Source: JBKQHQ01 sp052148715
GTDB taxonomy: Bacteria > Pseudomonadota > Alphaproteobacteria > Rhizobiales > Xanthobacteraceae
Assembly: GCA_052148715.1 (NCBI GenBank)
Contig: JBKQHQ010000026.1
Span: forward strand, 1-33,503
Length of the DNA stretch: 33,503 bases
Direction: 5' to 3'
Shown: positions 7,290 to 14,623 of the stretch, piece after piece
Layout of the letters: the number at the start of each line of letters is the position of its first letter
Position numbering within the stretch: the first letter of the stretch is position 1
The notes under the pieces: model-generated
What the model was told of the DNA's origin: nothing
Seen by the model: only the letters and a program-made list of their open reading frames with translations
Databases searched by the model: none
Made by a program: the position numbers and the translations under genes

Positions 7290-7563
7290 GGCAGAGCGAA
7301 CCACCGTTCGACTTCCCGAGGATCTCCTCAACCGCGCGAAGCGCAAGGCTGCCGCGGAAGGTCGCACCCTCACGTCGCTTATCGAGGAAGGGCTGCGGTT
7401 GGCCGTAGCCGAAACCGGAAAAGACTCGAAGGCCAAGCGTGCCCTGCCTCGGATCAGCAAAGCCGGTGGCGGCCCGATGCGCGGAATCGATCCAGGTGAT
7501 CTGTCGACAATTCAGCCGATTGATGACCTGGACACCGTCAGGCGGATGAAGCGCTTCAAATGA
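7288..7563 (+). CDS. Ribbon-helix-helix antitoxin (VapB-like), partner of a decayed VapC
   Basis: The 91-aa product begins MAERTTVRLPEDLL, the beta-strand that ribbon-helix-helix dimers place in the DNA major groove. Two helices follow (NRAKRKAAAEGRTLTSLIEEGLRLAV, about 15-40). The basic, flexible C-terminal half is where such antitoxins usually wrap the toxin. An alternative ATG at 7276 would add MPRH, but those codons lie inside the palindrome and have no ribosome binding site, so I prefer 7288. The stop overlaps the start of the toxin frame by ATGA, the usual toxin-antitoxin arrangement. The toxin frame is broken, so this is now an orphan antitoxin that may still repress its own promoter or neutralise a related toxin elsewhere. 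Confidence 0.75.
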   Translation: MAERTTVRLPEDLLNRAKRKAAAEGRTLTSLIEEGLRLAVAETGKDSKAKRALPRISKAGGGPMRGIDPGDLSTIQPIDDLDTVRRMKRFK

Positions 7564-7649
7564 TGCTGCCTGACGTGAATATCCTGATCTAGGTCTTTCG
7601 AGGGGATATGCCGCAACATGCCGTCACCCCGCTAGGCGTCAGGCGGTGA
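7560..7649 (+). pseudogene. Truncated remnant of a VapC-type PIN-domain toxin gene
   Basis: The frame opens with ATGATG overlapping the antitoxin stop by 4 bp and reads MMLPDVNILI, then TAG at 7590-7592, then VFRGDMPQHA before resemblance fades. VapC proteins typically open with an LPDVNxLIYxxRxDxPxH pattern, so the TAG sits where Tyr (TAC or TAT) is expected. After about 20 codons the frame ends at a TGA at 7647, running into the opposite-strand FlgC-like gene. The first catalytic Asp (codon 5) is present, but the rest of the PIN domain is absent. Both a nonsense change and a 3' deletion are therefore visible. Function should be lost. Confidence 0.7.
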
Positions 7650-8061
7650 CGTCGAGGAGCGTCTGCATCATTTGCGCGGCGACGCGCACCACGTTGGCGT
7701 TCGCCGCGAACGCGTATTGGGCCACCATCTGCTGGACGGCTTCGTTGGTAAGGTCCACGTTCGGGGCCGCCACCATGCCGCTGCTGTTGGCGTAAGGCGC
7801 GCTCGGGTCGTAGGCCGGCACATAGCTTGGAGAGACCGGCACCGCCGTGGCGGCGGTTCCGCCGCCCGCGGCGCCGTTGCTGACATCGACCTGATCGACC
7901 TGCAACGGCACATAGGCGCTCGGAGCACCGGGCGGGACCGATCCGTTCGCCGCCGGCAACGCTCCGCTGCTCTGCGCGTTGGCGACGTTGCTGGCCGACA
8001 CGTCGAGCCGAAGGCTTGCCGCCGCCAGGCCGGATGCTGCGATGGAGAGGGCGCTGTCCAT
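7639..8061 (-). CDS. Small FlgC-like flagellar rod-family protein
   Basis: The 140-aa product opens with SALSIAASGLAAASLRLDVS and then ASNVANAQS, the helix-forming N-terminus shared by flagellar rod and hook proteins. It closes with NVDLTNEAVQQMVAQYAFAA and a NANVVRVAAQMMQTLLDV tail, matching their C-terminal domain. In rod proteins these two ends form the coiled coil that polymerises. The linker (about 36-98) is rich in Ala, Gly and Pro. The usual FlgC is only slightly shorter and lies in a flgBC-fliE operon; no other flagellar gene is present here. The ATG at 8061 has no clear ribosome binding site and lies 18 nt after the stop of a second related gene, suggesting coupling. It may be an orphan FlgC paralogue or a protein of other function built on the same coiled-coil scaffold. 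Confidence 0.7.
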   Translation of the reverse strand: MDSALSIAASGLAAASLRLDVSASNVANAQSSGALPAANGSVPPGAPSAYVPLQVDQVDVSNGAAGGGTAATAVPVSPSYVPAYDPSAPYANSSGMVAAPNVDLTNEAVQQMVAQYAFAANANVVRVAAQMMQTLLDVTA

Positions 8062-8079
8062 GGTGAAACTGAAATCGCT

Positions 8080-8526
8080 CTAGGTCTTGAGGTCGATTGT
8101 CTGCGCCGTGTCACCCGGCCCATTGATCGGGAATGGATAGAAGGCGACCAACTGCTGGACCATTTGACTGGCCAAGTCGGCGGTCGGCGGCGTGCCGTGC
8201 GTTAGCCCGTAGGGGGATCTGGGGTCGAATGTCGTCACGACGTTGGCGGTCGGCCCCGCCGCGGCAGACACTGGCACGGTGCCGAGCGGGGCACCTGTGG
8301 CGTCAACTTGATTGGCCCGCCCGGGGCCTTGCGCATTGGCGTTGCTGGGCTGATTTGGCGCAGGCGCCGCGGCTGGCGCAGCCGTTGCTGCAGGCGCCGT
8401 CGTTGACTCGGACTGGGTCGACAGCAAGCCGCTCGCCGACCCGCTGGCGACGTTATAAGGAAATACGCCGAGGCGACGGCTTGAGGTAGCCGCAGAGATC
8501 GCGGCGATCGACGAAATTGCACTCAT
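8080..8526 (-). CDS. Divergent FlgC-like protein with a Pro/Ala-rich linker
   Basis: The 148-aa product from the ATG at 8526 (GCGAGG just upstream) resembles its downstream neighbour in plan. The N-terminus MSAISSIAAISAATSSRRL and a following PYNVAS echo the rod-protein opening. ADLASQMVQQLVAFYPF near the C-terminus echoes the DLxxEMVxxxVAxxAF motif of rod and hook C-termini. The tail then diverges and lacks the long final helix. The middle is low complexity (Ala, Pro, Thr). An upstream in-frame start at 8610 would add a Lys/Arg-rich leader and is less likely. The resemblance is weaker than for the neighbour, so this may be a degenerate duplicate or a dedicated partner. Confidence 0.55.
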   Translation of the reverse strand: MSAISSIAAISAATSSRRLGVFPYNVASGSASGLLSTQSESTTAPAATAAPAAAPAPNQPSNANAQGPGRANQVDATGAPLGTVPVSAAAGPTANVVTTFDPRSPYGLTHGTPPTADLASQMVQQLVAFYPFPINGPGDTAQTIDLKT

Positions 8527-8726
8527 GCCTCGCTTATAGTACGGGCGCAATAATAAGCAGTTTTGCGGATCGGCCGCATTTGCTTCAAATTTTAGCTTTC
8601 GGCTCGCCATTTATTGGCTCAGGGCGCGAACCTCGGCGCCGCATTACAAGAACGCTCAAGAATTCATTTCGGCGGTTGCTGCAAACGTCGTAGCTTGCAC
8701 GTTCCCGCGTTTTAGGAGAAGCCGCC
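8527..8726. other. Divergent promoter region between the FlgC-like pair and adenine deaminase
   Basis: This 200-bp stretch is relatively AT-rich and separates two divergent units. The adenine deaminase ribosome binding site (AGGAG, 8714-8718) is at its right end. I see no riboswitch fold that I can defend and no clear sigma-70 promoter pair. Confidence 0.35.
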
Positions 8727-10454
8727 ATGGCTGGCCGCATCCAGGATGAGCTTGCCCGCGCGATCGATCAGGGCCGCGGGCTTGCTGCGGCCGATCTGGT
8801 GATCAAGGGCGCTCGCCTCCTTGATCTCGTCACCGGCGACCTCGTTGCCTCCGACGTGGCCATCTGCGGCGATCGGATCGTCGGCACCTGCGGCGAGTAT
8901 CGCGGCCGGCGCGAGATCGACGCCCGCGGCCGCGTGATCGTGCCGGGCTTCATCGACGCGCACCTGCATGTGGAATCGTCCCTCCTCACGCCGCTGGAAT
9001 TCGACCGCTGCGTGCTGCCGCACGGCGTGACGACCGCGATCTGCGATCCGCACGAGATGGCCAACGTGCTGGGCACCGAGGCCTTCGATTATTTCCTCCG
9101 CTGCGCCGCGACGACGGTCATGGACCTGCGGGTGCAGCTGTCGAGCTGCGTTCCGGCAACCGACCATCTGGAGACGTCGGGCGCGAGGCTTGATGCGGCC
9201 GACCTCGCGCGCTTCGCCGATCATCCAAGAGTGCTTGGGCTTGCCGAGTTCATGAATTTCCCCGGCGTCCTCGCCAAGGACGCGGGCTGTCTCGACAAGC
9301 TTGCGCGCTTTGCCGGCCGCCACATCGACGGTCATGCGCCGCTCCTGCGCGGCCTCGATCTCAACGGCTATCTCGCCGCCGGCATCCGCACCGACCACGA
9401 ATGCACGACGGCCGGCGAGGCGATGGAGAAGCTCAGGAAGGGCATGACCGTGCTGATCCGCGAGGGCTCGGTCTCGAAGGATCTTGAGGCGCTGGCGCCG
9501 ATCTTGAACGAGCGGACGGCGCCGTTCCTCGCCTTCTGCACCGACGACCGCAACCCGCTCGACATCGCCGAGCAAGGCCACCTCGATTACATCATCCGCA
9601 CGGCGATCCGCCTCGGCGTTCCGAGCCTTGCGGCCTATCGCGCGGCGTCGTGGTCGGCCGCGCGGGCCTTCCGCCTGCATGACCGCGGGCTGATCGCGCC
9701 CGGATGGCGCGCCGACATCGTCGTGCTCGACGATCTCGATGACTGCCGCGTGGCGCAGGTGATCGCCGCCGGCCGCCCGGTCGACGCTTCCTTGTTCGCC
9801 GCGCGAAAAAGCGTCGCACCGATCGGCCGGCACAGCGTGAAGGCGCGCTCCGTCGGAACGGAAGATTTTCGCATCCCGGGCACTGGTCCTTCGACGCCCG
9901 TGATCGGCGTCGTTCCCGGAAAAATCATCACGCTGCGTTACGACCTCACCCTGCCCTTCGTCGGCGGCGAGCGCCGGATCGATCTAAGCCAGGATGTGAT
10001 CAAGGTCGCGGTGGTCGAACGGCACGGCCGGACCAAGCCGCCGGAAAGCGGCATCGGGCGCGGCTTCGTCAAAGGCTTTGGCATGAAGCGCGGCGCGATC
10101 GCCGCCTCGGTCGGTCACGACAGCCACAACATCACGGTGGTCGGGGTCGCGGAGGCCGACATGGCGCTCGCGGTCAACCGGCTCGGCGCCATCGAGGGCG
10201 GCTTCGTCGTCGCCGAGGGCGGCCGGGTCTTGGCGGAGATCGCGCTGCCGGTCGCCGGGCTGATGAGCCTGCTCACGCACGAAGAGGTGCGCCAGGCATT
10301 GGTGCCGCTGCGGGAGGCCGCCAAGAGCCTCGGCGTCACGCTCGCCGAGCCGTTCCTGCAGGCGGCGTTCTTGCCGCTGCCGGTGATCCCGCACCTAAAG
10401 ATCACCGACAAGGGTCTGGTCGATGTGGACCGTTTCGAGCTGATCGACGCGTGA
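8727..10454 (+). CDS. ade: Adenine deaminase
   Basis: The 575-aa product hydrolyses adenine to hypoxanthine and ammonia in purine salvage in the cytoplasm. The amidohydrolase metal motif is HLHVESS (79-85), preceded by the strand PGFIDA. Other conserved stretches are HGVTTAICDPHEMANVLG, the HIDGHAP His motif, RTDHECTTAGEAMEKLRKG and CTDDRNP. The C-terminal half carries the adenine-deaminase-specific GFVKGFGMKRGAIAASVGHD and SHNITVVG segments, which separates this family from dihydroorotases and hydantoinases. The length is normal for the family. The ATG at 8727 has AGGAG 8 nt upstream. The gene appears monocistronic; the next gene on the same strand begins 152 bp later. Confidence 0.93.
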   Translation: MAGRIQDELARAIDQGRGLAAADLVIKGARLLDLVTGDLVASDVAICGDRIVGTCGEYRGRREIDARGRVIVPGFIDAHLHVESSLLTPLEFDRCVLPHGVTTAICDPHEMANVLGTEAFDYFLRCAATTVMDLRVQLSSCVPATDHLETSGARLDAADLARFADHPRVLGLAEFMNFPGVLAKDAGCLDKLARFAGRHIDGHAPLLRGLDLNGYLAAGIRTDHECTTAGEAMEKLRKGMTVLIREGSVSKDLEALAPILNERTAPFLAFCTDDRNPLDIAEQGHLDYIIRTAIRLGVPSLAAYRAASWSAARAFRLHDRGLIAPGWRADIVVLDDLDDCRVAQVIAAGRPVDASLFAARKSVAPIGRHSVKARSVGTEDFRIPGTGPSTPVIGVVPGKIITLRYDLTLPFVGGERRIDLSQDVIKVAVVERHGRTKPPESGIGRGFVKGFGMKRGAIAASVGHDSHNITVVGVAEADMALAVNRLGAIEGGFVVAEGGRVLAEIALPVAGLMSLLTHEEVRQALVPLREAAKSLGVTLAEPFLQAAFLPLPVIPHLKITDKGLVDVDRFELIDA

Positions 10455-10606
10455 GGCAATCCCGCTTGCAGGCCAAAGCATCGTGGCCGGTAACCGCGCA
10501 CAAGGGAATGTGAACGGGGAAGGGCATTATATTACCGCGACCTGCTTCGCCTTGCCTTCTATCCCATTACGCCTTCGCCGAAAATCGACTCGATCGGGAG
10601 CCGCGC

Positions 10607-11533
10607 ATGAATCCGGAGCAGATACTTGAGCAGTTGAGCGTCCGCGGTCGAGTGCCGACCGAGGCCATTCGTGCCGCCGATGCGGACCGGGCGGCGGTTC
10701 TGCCGAGCTTTCTGCAGGCCATCGAGCAATGCTGCCGGGGCGAAGCAGCCCCCGCGACCAAAGCCGCGATGCTCGTCGTGTTTCATCTCCTTGGCGAGTG
10801 GCGTGACACGCGGGCCTATCGACCTCTGGCCACGCTGCTACGCCTGCCGAGCGACGAGCTTGAAGTCCTATTGGGTGATGCCATCACCGAAACGAACGTC
10901 AGAGTGATGGCCGGGGTCTTCGACGGCGATCCGACGCCGCTTTACGACGTAATCCTGGACCCGGAAGCGGACGAGTTCGCTCGTTCGGCGATGTGCGAAG
11001 CGTTGGCGTTGGTGACGCTGCGCGGCGCCCTGCCGCGCGAGGAGGCCGCGCGTTTCCTGCTGGCGTGCAATTCCGACCTAAAGCCGCGGAGCGAATGCTT
11101 CGTTTGGCAGGGTTGGCAAGGCGCCATCGCCATGTTGGGACTGGTCGAGCTGAAATCGCTCGTCGAGAACGCCTTCCGGCGCGGCACCGTCAGCTCCACC
11201 TGGCTGGAGTTGAGGCACTTCGAAGCGGACCTCGCGCAGACCATCAGGGATCCGCAGTCCTGGCTCGCCCAGCCCCGATACGCCTTTCTGACCGACACCA
11301 TCGAGGAACTTTCGCGCTGGTCTGCCTTCAGGGAAGAATACAAACAGGCGACGGCAGATGACGATTGGACGGAAGATCTCTCCACCGATTGGAGCCCGAG
11401 CCCCTGGCCGCCCGCGCCGCTGGTCAATCCATTCAAGGGCGTCGGCCGCAACGACCCATGTCCCTGCGGCAGCGGTCAGAAGTTCAAGAAATGCTGCCTC
11501 AGCCTGACGCAGGAAGCTTACGCCGACGTGTAA
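10607..11533 (+). CDS. DUF1186 protein with C-terminal SEC-C zinc-binding motif
   Basis: The 308-aa product has an alpha-helical, HEAT-like body (about 1-235; for example FLLGEW-type and FARSAMCEALALVTL helices), as in DUF1186 proteins, then an acidic linker. It ends with a SEC-C motif, VGRNDPCPCGSGQKFKKCCL (278-297), whose three Cys positions bind zinc in SecA and many unrelated proteins. GGGAG lies 6 nt before the ATG at 10607. The function is not known; SEC-C modules are often thought to mediate contacts with ribosomes or other protein partners. It ends 2 bp before the convergent helicase gene's stop codon, with no room for a terminator between them. Confidence 0.82.
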   Translation: MNPEQILEQLSVRGRVPTEAIRAADADRAAVLPSFLQAIEQCCRGEAAPATKAAMLVVFHLLGEWRDTRAYRPLATLLRLPSDELEVLLGDAITETNVRVMAGVFDGDPTPLYDVILDPEADEFARSAMCEALALVTLRGALPREEAARFLLACNSDLKPRSECFVWQGWQGAIAMLGLVELKSLVENAFRRGTVSSTWLELRHFEADLAQTIRDPQSWLAQPRYAFLTDTIEELSRWSAFREEYKQATADDDWTEDLSTDWSPSPWPPAPLVNPFKGVGRNDPCPCGSGQKFKKCCLSLTQEAYADV

Positions 11534-11535
11534 AT

Positions 11536-14388
11536 TCAGACTGCCGCGAGCGCGGTCAGCACCTGTGCGGCTGGCTCGAACAGATGCTCGAGCCCAGAGC
11601 CGGCCGGCGACCCGCTCGCCGGCCACAGGGCCGTCAGCACGGTGAGGGCCTCGCGCGGCAGGGCGCCGCGATCCGCCAAATCGCGAACCTGATCGAGGCT
11701 CGCCAGCGACACCCCGGCCGGCAGCTCGCCGAGCGTTGCCAGCCGCGCCGCCGCCGCGGTGCCGAGGGTGGTGGCGAGCAGCGGAAGTGCCTCCTCGGCA
11801 AAGCCTCCCGCCGCGAGCACCCGCGCCATGCGCAAGGAGCGCTCCGCCTGCCGGCGCAACTCGGCCGCCCGCGCCGAAGGGTCGCCAGCAGCGTCGGCGC
11901 CGGCGAGTTCTGGTGCCCGATGCAGGACGCGCACCGGAGCGTCCATCGGCTTGAGCATTCCGGTCGCCGCCAGGCGCCGCATGGTGAGCCAGGTCGCGCG
12001 GTCGATCACTTCCACGTCGGCGCCCGCGCCGTCATCGCGCCCTTGCAGCCGCTGCATCTCCGTCTCGAGCGTCTCGCGATCGAGGTCGAGCACGGCGAGG
12101 AGGCGGACGCGGCCGTCGCCTCCGACGCGCGCTTCGATCAACAACGCGCGATCGCCGTGGCGCTGGCGCAATTCCTCGGCCATCGCTTCCTCAGCTGAGA
12201 CGAAGCGGGGGGCTGCGTCCTCGGCCGCCTGCATCATCGCCTGCATGCGCTCGACCATGGCGGCGCGGCCGGACGGCATCTTCAACTTGGCGAGATCGCC
12301 CTGCCCGTCGAGAATCCCATCGGCGAGGGCCTGCTTCTGCCCGAGCAGATGCAGGATTCCATGCTCGATCGAGTCCTCGCAGACGAGATTGACGACCGTC
12401 ACCGAGCGGGTCTGATTCTTGCGCCAGGCGCGGGCGATCCGCTGCTCGAGCTTTGCCGGATTCCAAGGCAAATCGACGTTGACGACGGCGCTGGCGACCT
12501 GAAGATTGAGCCCGACGCTGCCGCTGTCGGTCGATAGAAACAGCCGGCAGTTCGGGTCATTCTTGAACCGGACGATCTCGGCACGCCGGCGCTGCTGCGG
12601 CACCGAGCCGGTGTGCCAGGCCGCCTCCACGCCCATCTCGGCGGCGAGCTCGCGCACCAGCTCCAGCATGCGCTCCCATTCCGAGAACACGATGACCTTC
12701 CGGTCGGGCTCCTCCAGGAGATCGCCAAGAATGCCTTCGAGCTCTTCGAGCTTGGGACTGACCCGGCAAGTCGGGTCGAGGATCGCCGGGGTGTCGCACA
12801 CCATGCGCATGCAGGCGAGCAACATTTGCAGCCGCTCGAACTCCTCCTTGGTCAAGGGCCGCCGCTGCGCCTTGGCGATCAGTTGCGCCGCCGGGAGACG
12901 GTAGTCCTCATAGCGAGCGCGCTGTTCCTCGACCATCGGCACGAAATAGGTCTTTATCGTGCGCTCGGGCAGTTCGTCCTCGACGTCGGCCTTGCGCCTG
13001 CGCAGCATCACCGGCGCGACCCGGCGACGCAGCTCCGCGAGGTTCTTGTAGTCGGTCGGCCGGCCGCGCTCGTCGAGCTCGTAAAAGTCGCGATTGAAGC
13101 GGAACAGCGGCCCGACCAGCTCCGGATCGAGGTACTGAACGATCGAGTAGAGCTCCTCGATCTTGTTCTCGACCGGGGTGCCGGTGAGCACGAAGGCGTA
13201 GGGCGAGCGCAGCGATTTCACGCGGCGCGCCGTCTTGGTCTGCCAGTTCTTGATCCGCTGCGCCTCGTCGAGCACCACCACATCGGGCGCCAGCACCTCG
13301 TTGATGGCCTCGGCGTCGACGAGCACTTGCTCATAATTGACGATGGTGAAGAACACAGGGTCGCGATAGGCGCGCGCGCGCAACCCCCGGCTCCCGAACA
13401 CCGAGCGCGCCGGACGGTCGGTGAATTTTGCAATCTGCTCTTCCCACTCGGCCTTGAGCGAAGCCGGGCAGACGACGAGCACCCGCGCGATACCCTTGCG
13501 TTGCGCCAACAGCTCGCAGGCCGCTATGGCCTGAATGGTCTTGCCGAGCCCCATCTCGTCGGCGAGCAGCGCCCGCTCGCTGAAGCCGAGATGCAGCATG
13601 CCCTCGCGCTGATAGGGGAGCAGCGGCGAGCGAAGCAGGTCGAAGCTGGCTCGGCCGGCCTCGACCTCGCTCAGGAATTCGGCGCGGGCCTCCTCGCGTG
13701 AGCGCGCCCGCCGCAGCCGGTCGAGCCAGGGCCCGAAATGACGTGACACCCGCACCGCGGCGCGAACCGACGCGGGCGCGCTCTGCCACGCGGCGAGCAA
13801 CGCCTCGATCCTTTCAGGCTCGGCCACGAGCGCGCCCGTCGTATCCAGAAACGGCTCGAGCCAATTGCGCACGGCTCCGCCGTGCCGGCCGGATGTCGGA
13901 AAGATCACCCGCGGGGTCGGTGCATCGCGGCGATCGAGAAAAATTTCGATGCGCGGGTTGCCCGCGGCGGCGGCCTCGCGAAATGCGCGCGTCTTGCGCC
14001 GATGCAGGGCGGCGAGCACGCCCTCGATATGCTTGCAGGTGCCGAGTCGGTTGACGCGATGATCGATGCAGCCGCAGGAATTGCCAAAGCCGTCGAGGCT
14101 GCGAATCTCCACGTCATAAAAGCCGCCGGTTCCCGACTGGGTGCGGAACGTGCCGAAGAAAGGATGATCGGGCTCGCGCGGCTCGACCGCGAGGATCTCC
14201 GTTCGACCGCGCCAGCGCCGCAACGCGATCTCGTCCTCGTCGGTCGTCAGCCATCCCGACTGCTGGGGCCGATCGAGCACCGCGCGTGCGCGCCCCTTGC
14301 GCGCCTTATGCCCACTTGCAGATTTCGATCCCGACGGGGCCTTGCCGTTCGGGGCCTTGCCGTTAGCCGCATGCGGATTGTGTTGCAT
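11536..14388 (-). CDS. SNF2-family DEAD/DEAH-box helicase with N-terminal SWIM zinc finger
   Basis: The product is about 950 aa. Residues 1-45 are low complexity (repeats of NGKAP and GKAPSG). A SWIM-type zinc-binding motif follows with C105, C107, C118 and H120 (CGC...GTCKH). The ATPase core carries motif I DEMGLGKT (277-284), motif II LDEAQR (373-378), motif III LTGTP and, in the second lobe, VIVFSEW, STDSGSVGLNLQ and QRIARAWRKNQ. These proteins translocate on double-stranded DNA and remodel bound proteins; bacterial ones are linked to transcription recycling or DNA repair, but this one's role is unknown. The C-terminal 200 residues are Ala/Leu-rich with no motif I recognise. I prefer the ATG at 14388; a GTG at 14463 is in frame but overlaps a TATAAT. 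Confidence 0.85.
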   Translation of the reverse strand: MQHNPHAANGKAPNGKAPSGSKSASGHKARKGRARAVLDRPQQSGWLTTDEDEIALRRWRGRTEILAVEPREPDHPFFGTFRTQSGTGGFYDVEIRSLDGFGNSCGCIDHRVNRLGTCKHIEGVLAALHRRKTRAFREAAAAGNPRIEIFLDRRDAPTPRVIFPTSGRHGGAVRNWLEPFLDTTGALVAEPERIEALLAAWQSAPASVRAAVRVSRHFGPWLDRLRRARSREEARAEFLSEVEAGRASFDLLRSPLLPYQREGMLHLGFSERALLADEMGLGKTIQAIAACELLAQRKGIARVLVVCPASLKAEWEEQIAKFTDRPARSVFGSRGLRARAYRDPVFFTIVNYEQVLVDAEAINEVLAPDVVVLDEAQRIKNWQTKTARRVKSLRSPYAFVLTGTPVENKIEELYSIVQYLDPELVGPLFRFNRDFYELDERGRPTDYKNLAELRRRVAPVMLRRRKADVEDELPERTIKTYFVPMVEEQRARYEDYRLPAAQLIAKAQRRPLTKEEFERLQMLLACMRMVCDTPAILDPTCRVSPKLEELEGILGDLLEEPDRKVIVFSEWERMLELVRELAAEMGVEAAWHTGSVPQQRRRAEIVRFKNDPNCRLFLSTDSGSVGLNLQVASAVVNVDLPWNPAKLEQRIARAWRKNQTRSVTVVNLVCEDSIEHGILHLLGQKQALADGILDGQGDLAKLKMPSGRAAMVERMQAMMQAAEDAAPRFVSAEEAMAEELRQRHGDRALLIEARVGGDGRVRLLAVLDLDRETLETEMQRLQGRDDGAGADVEVIDRATWLTMRRLAATGMLKPMDAPVRVLHRAPELAGADAAGDPSARAAELRRQAERSLRMARVLAAGGFAEEALPLLATTLGTAAAARLATLGELPAGVSLASLDQVRDLADRGALPREALTVLTALWPASGSPAGSGLEHLFEPAAQVLTALAAV

Positions 14389-14468
14389 GGGCGGACCGTA
14401 TGGACAGCGGAAGAGAGGGTCAACAAGCCATTCTTCTGATACACAATGAAATGACAATCGCACGCAAC

Positions 14469-14474
14469 ATTATA
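14469..14474 (-). promoter_or_regulatory. Candidate -10 element for the SWIM/SNF2 helicase gene
   Basis: On the minus strand a perfect TATAAT lies about 80 nt before the preferred ATG at 14388. No good -35 lies 16-18 nt upstream, so the call is weak. If it is used, transcription would start near 14462, which argues against the GTG at 14463 as a start codon. Confidence 0.3.
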
Positions 14475-14623
14475 CCGCCAAGCTGCAGGCTCTGCATGGA
14501 CCAGCGATGGCTTCCCACGAGGGACCGGCCAGTCAGGGCGGGATCAGATCCTATTTGTCGGTGAGCGGGAGAAACACGCAGGTGATTGCCGTCCCTTTGC
14601 GTGCCGTCTTCTCTTCGATCAAA

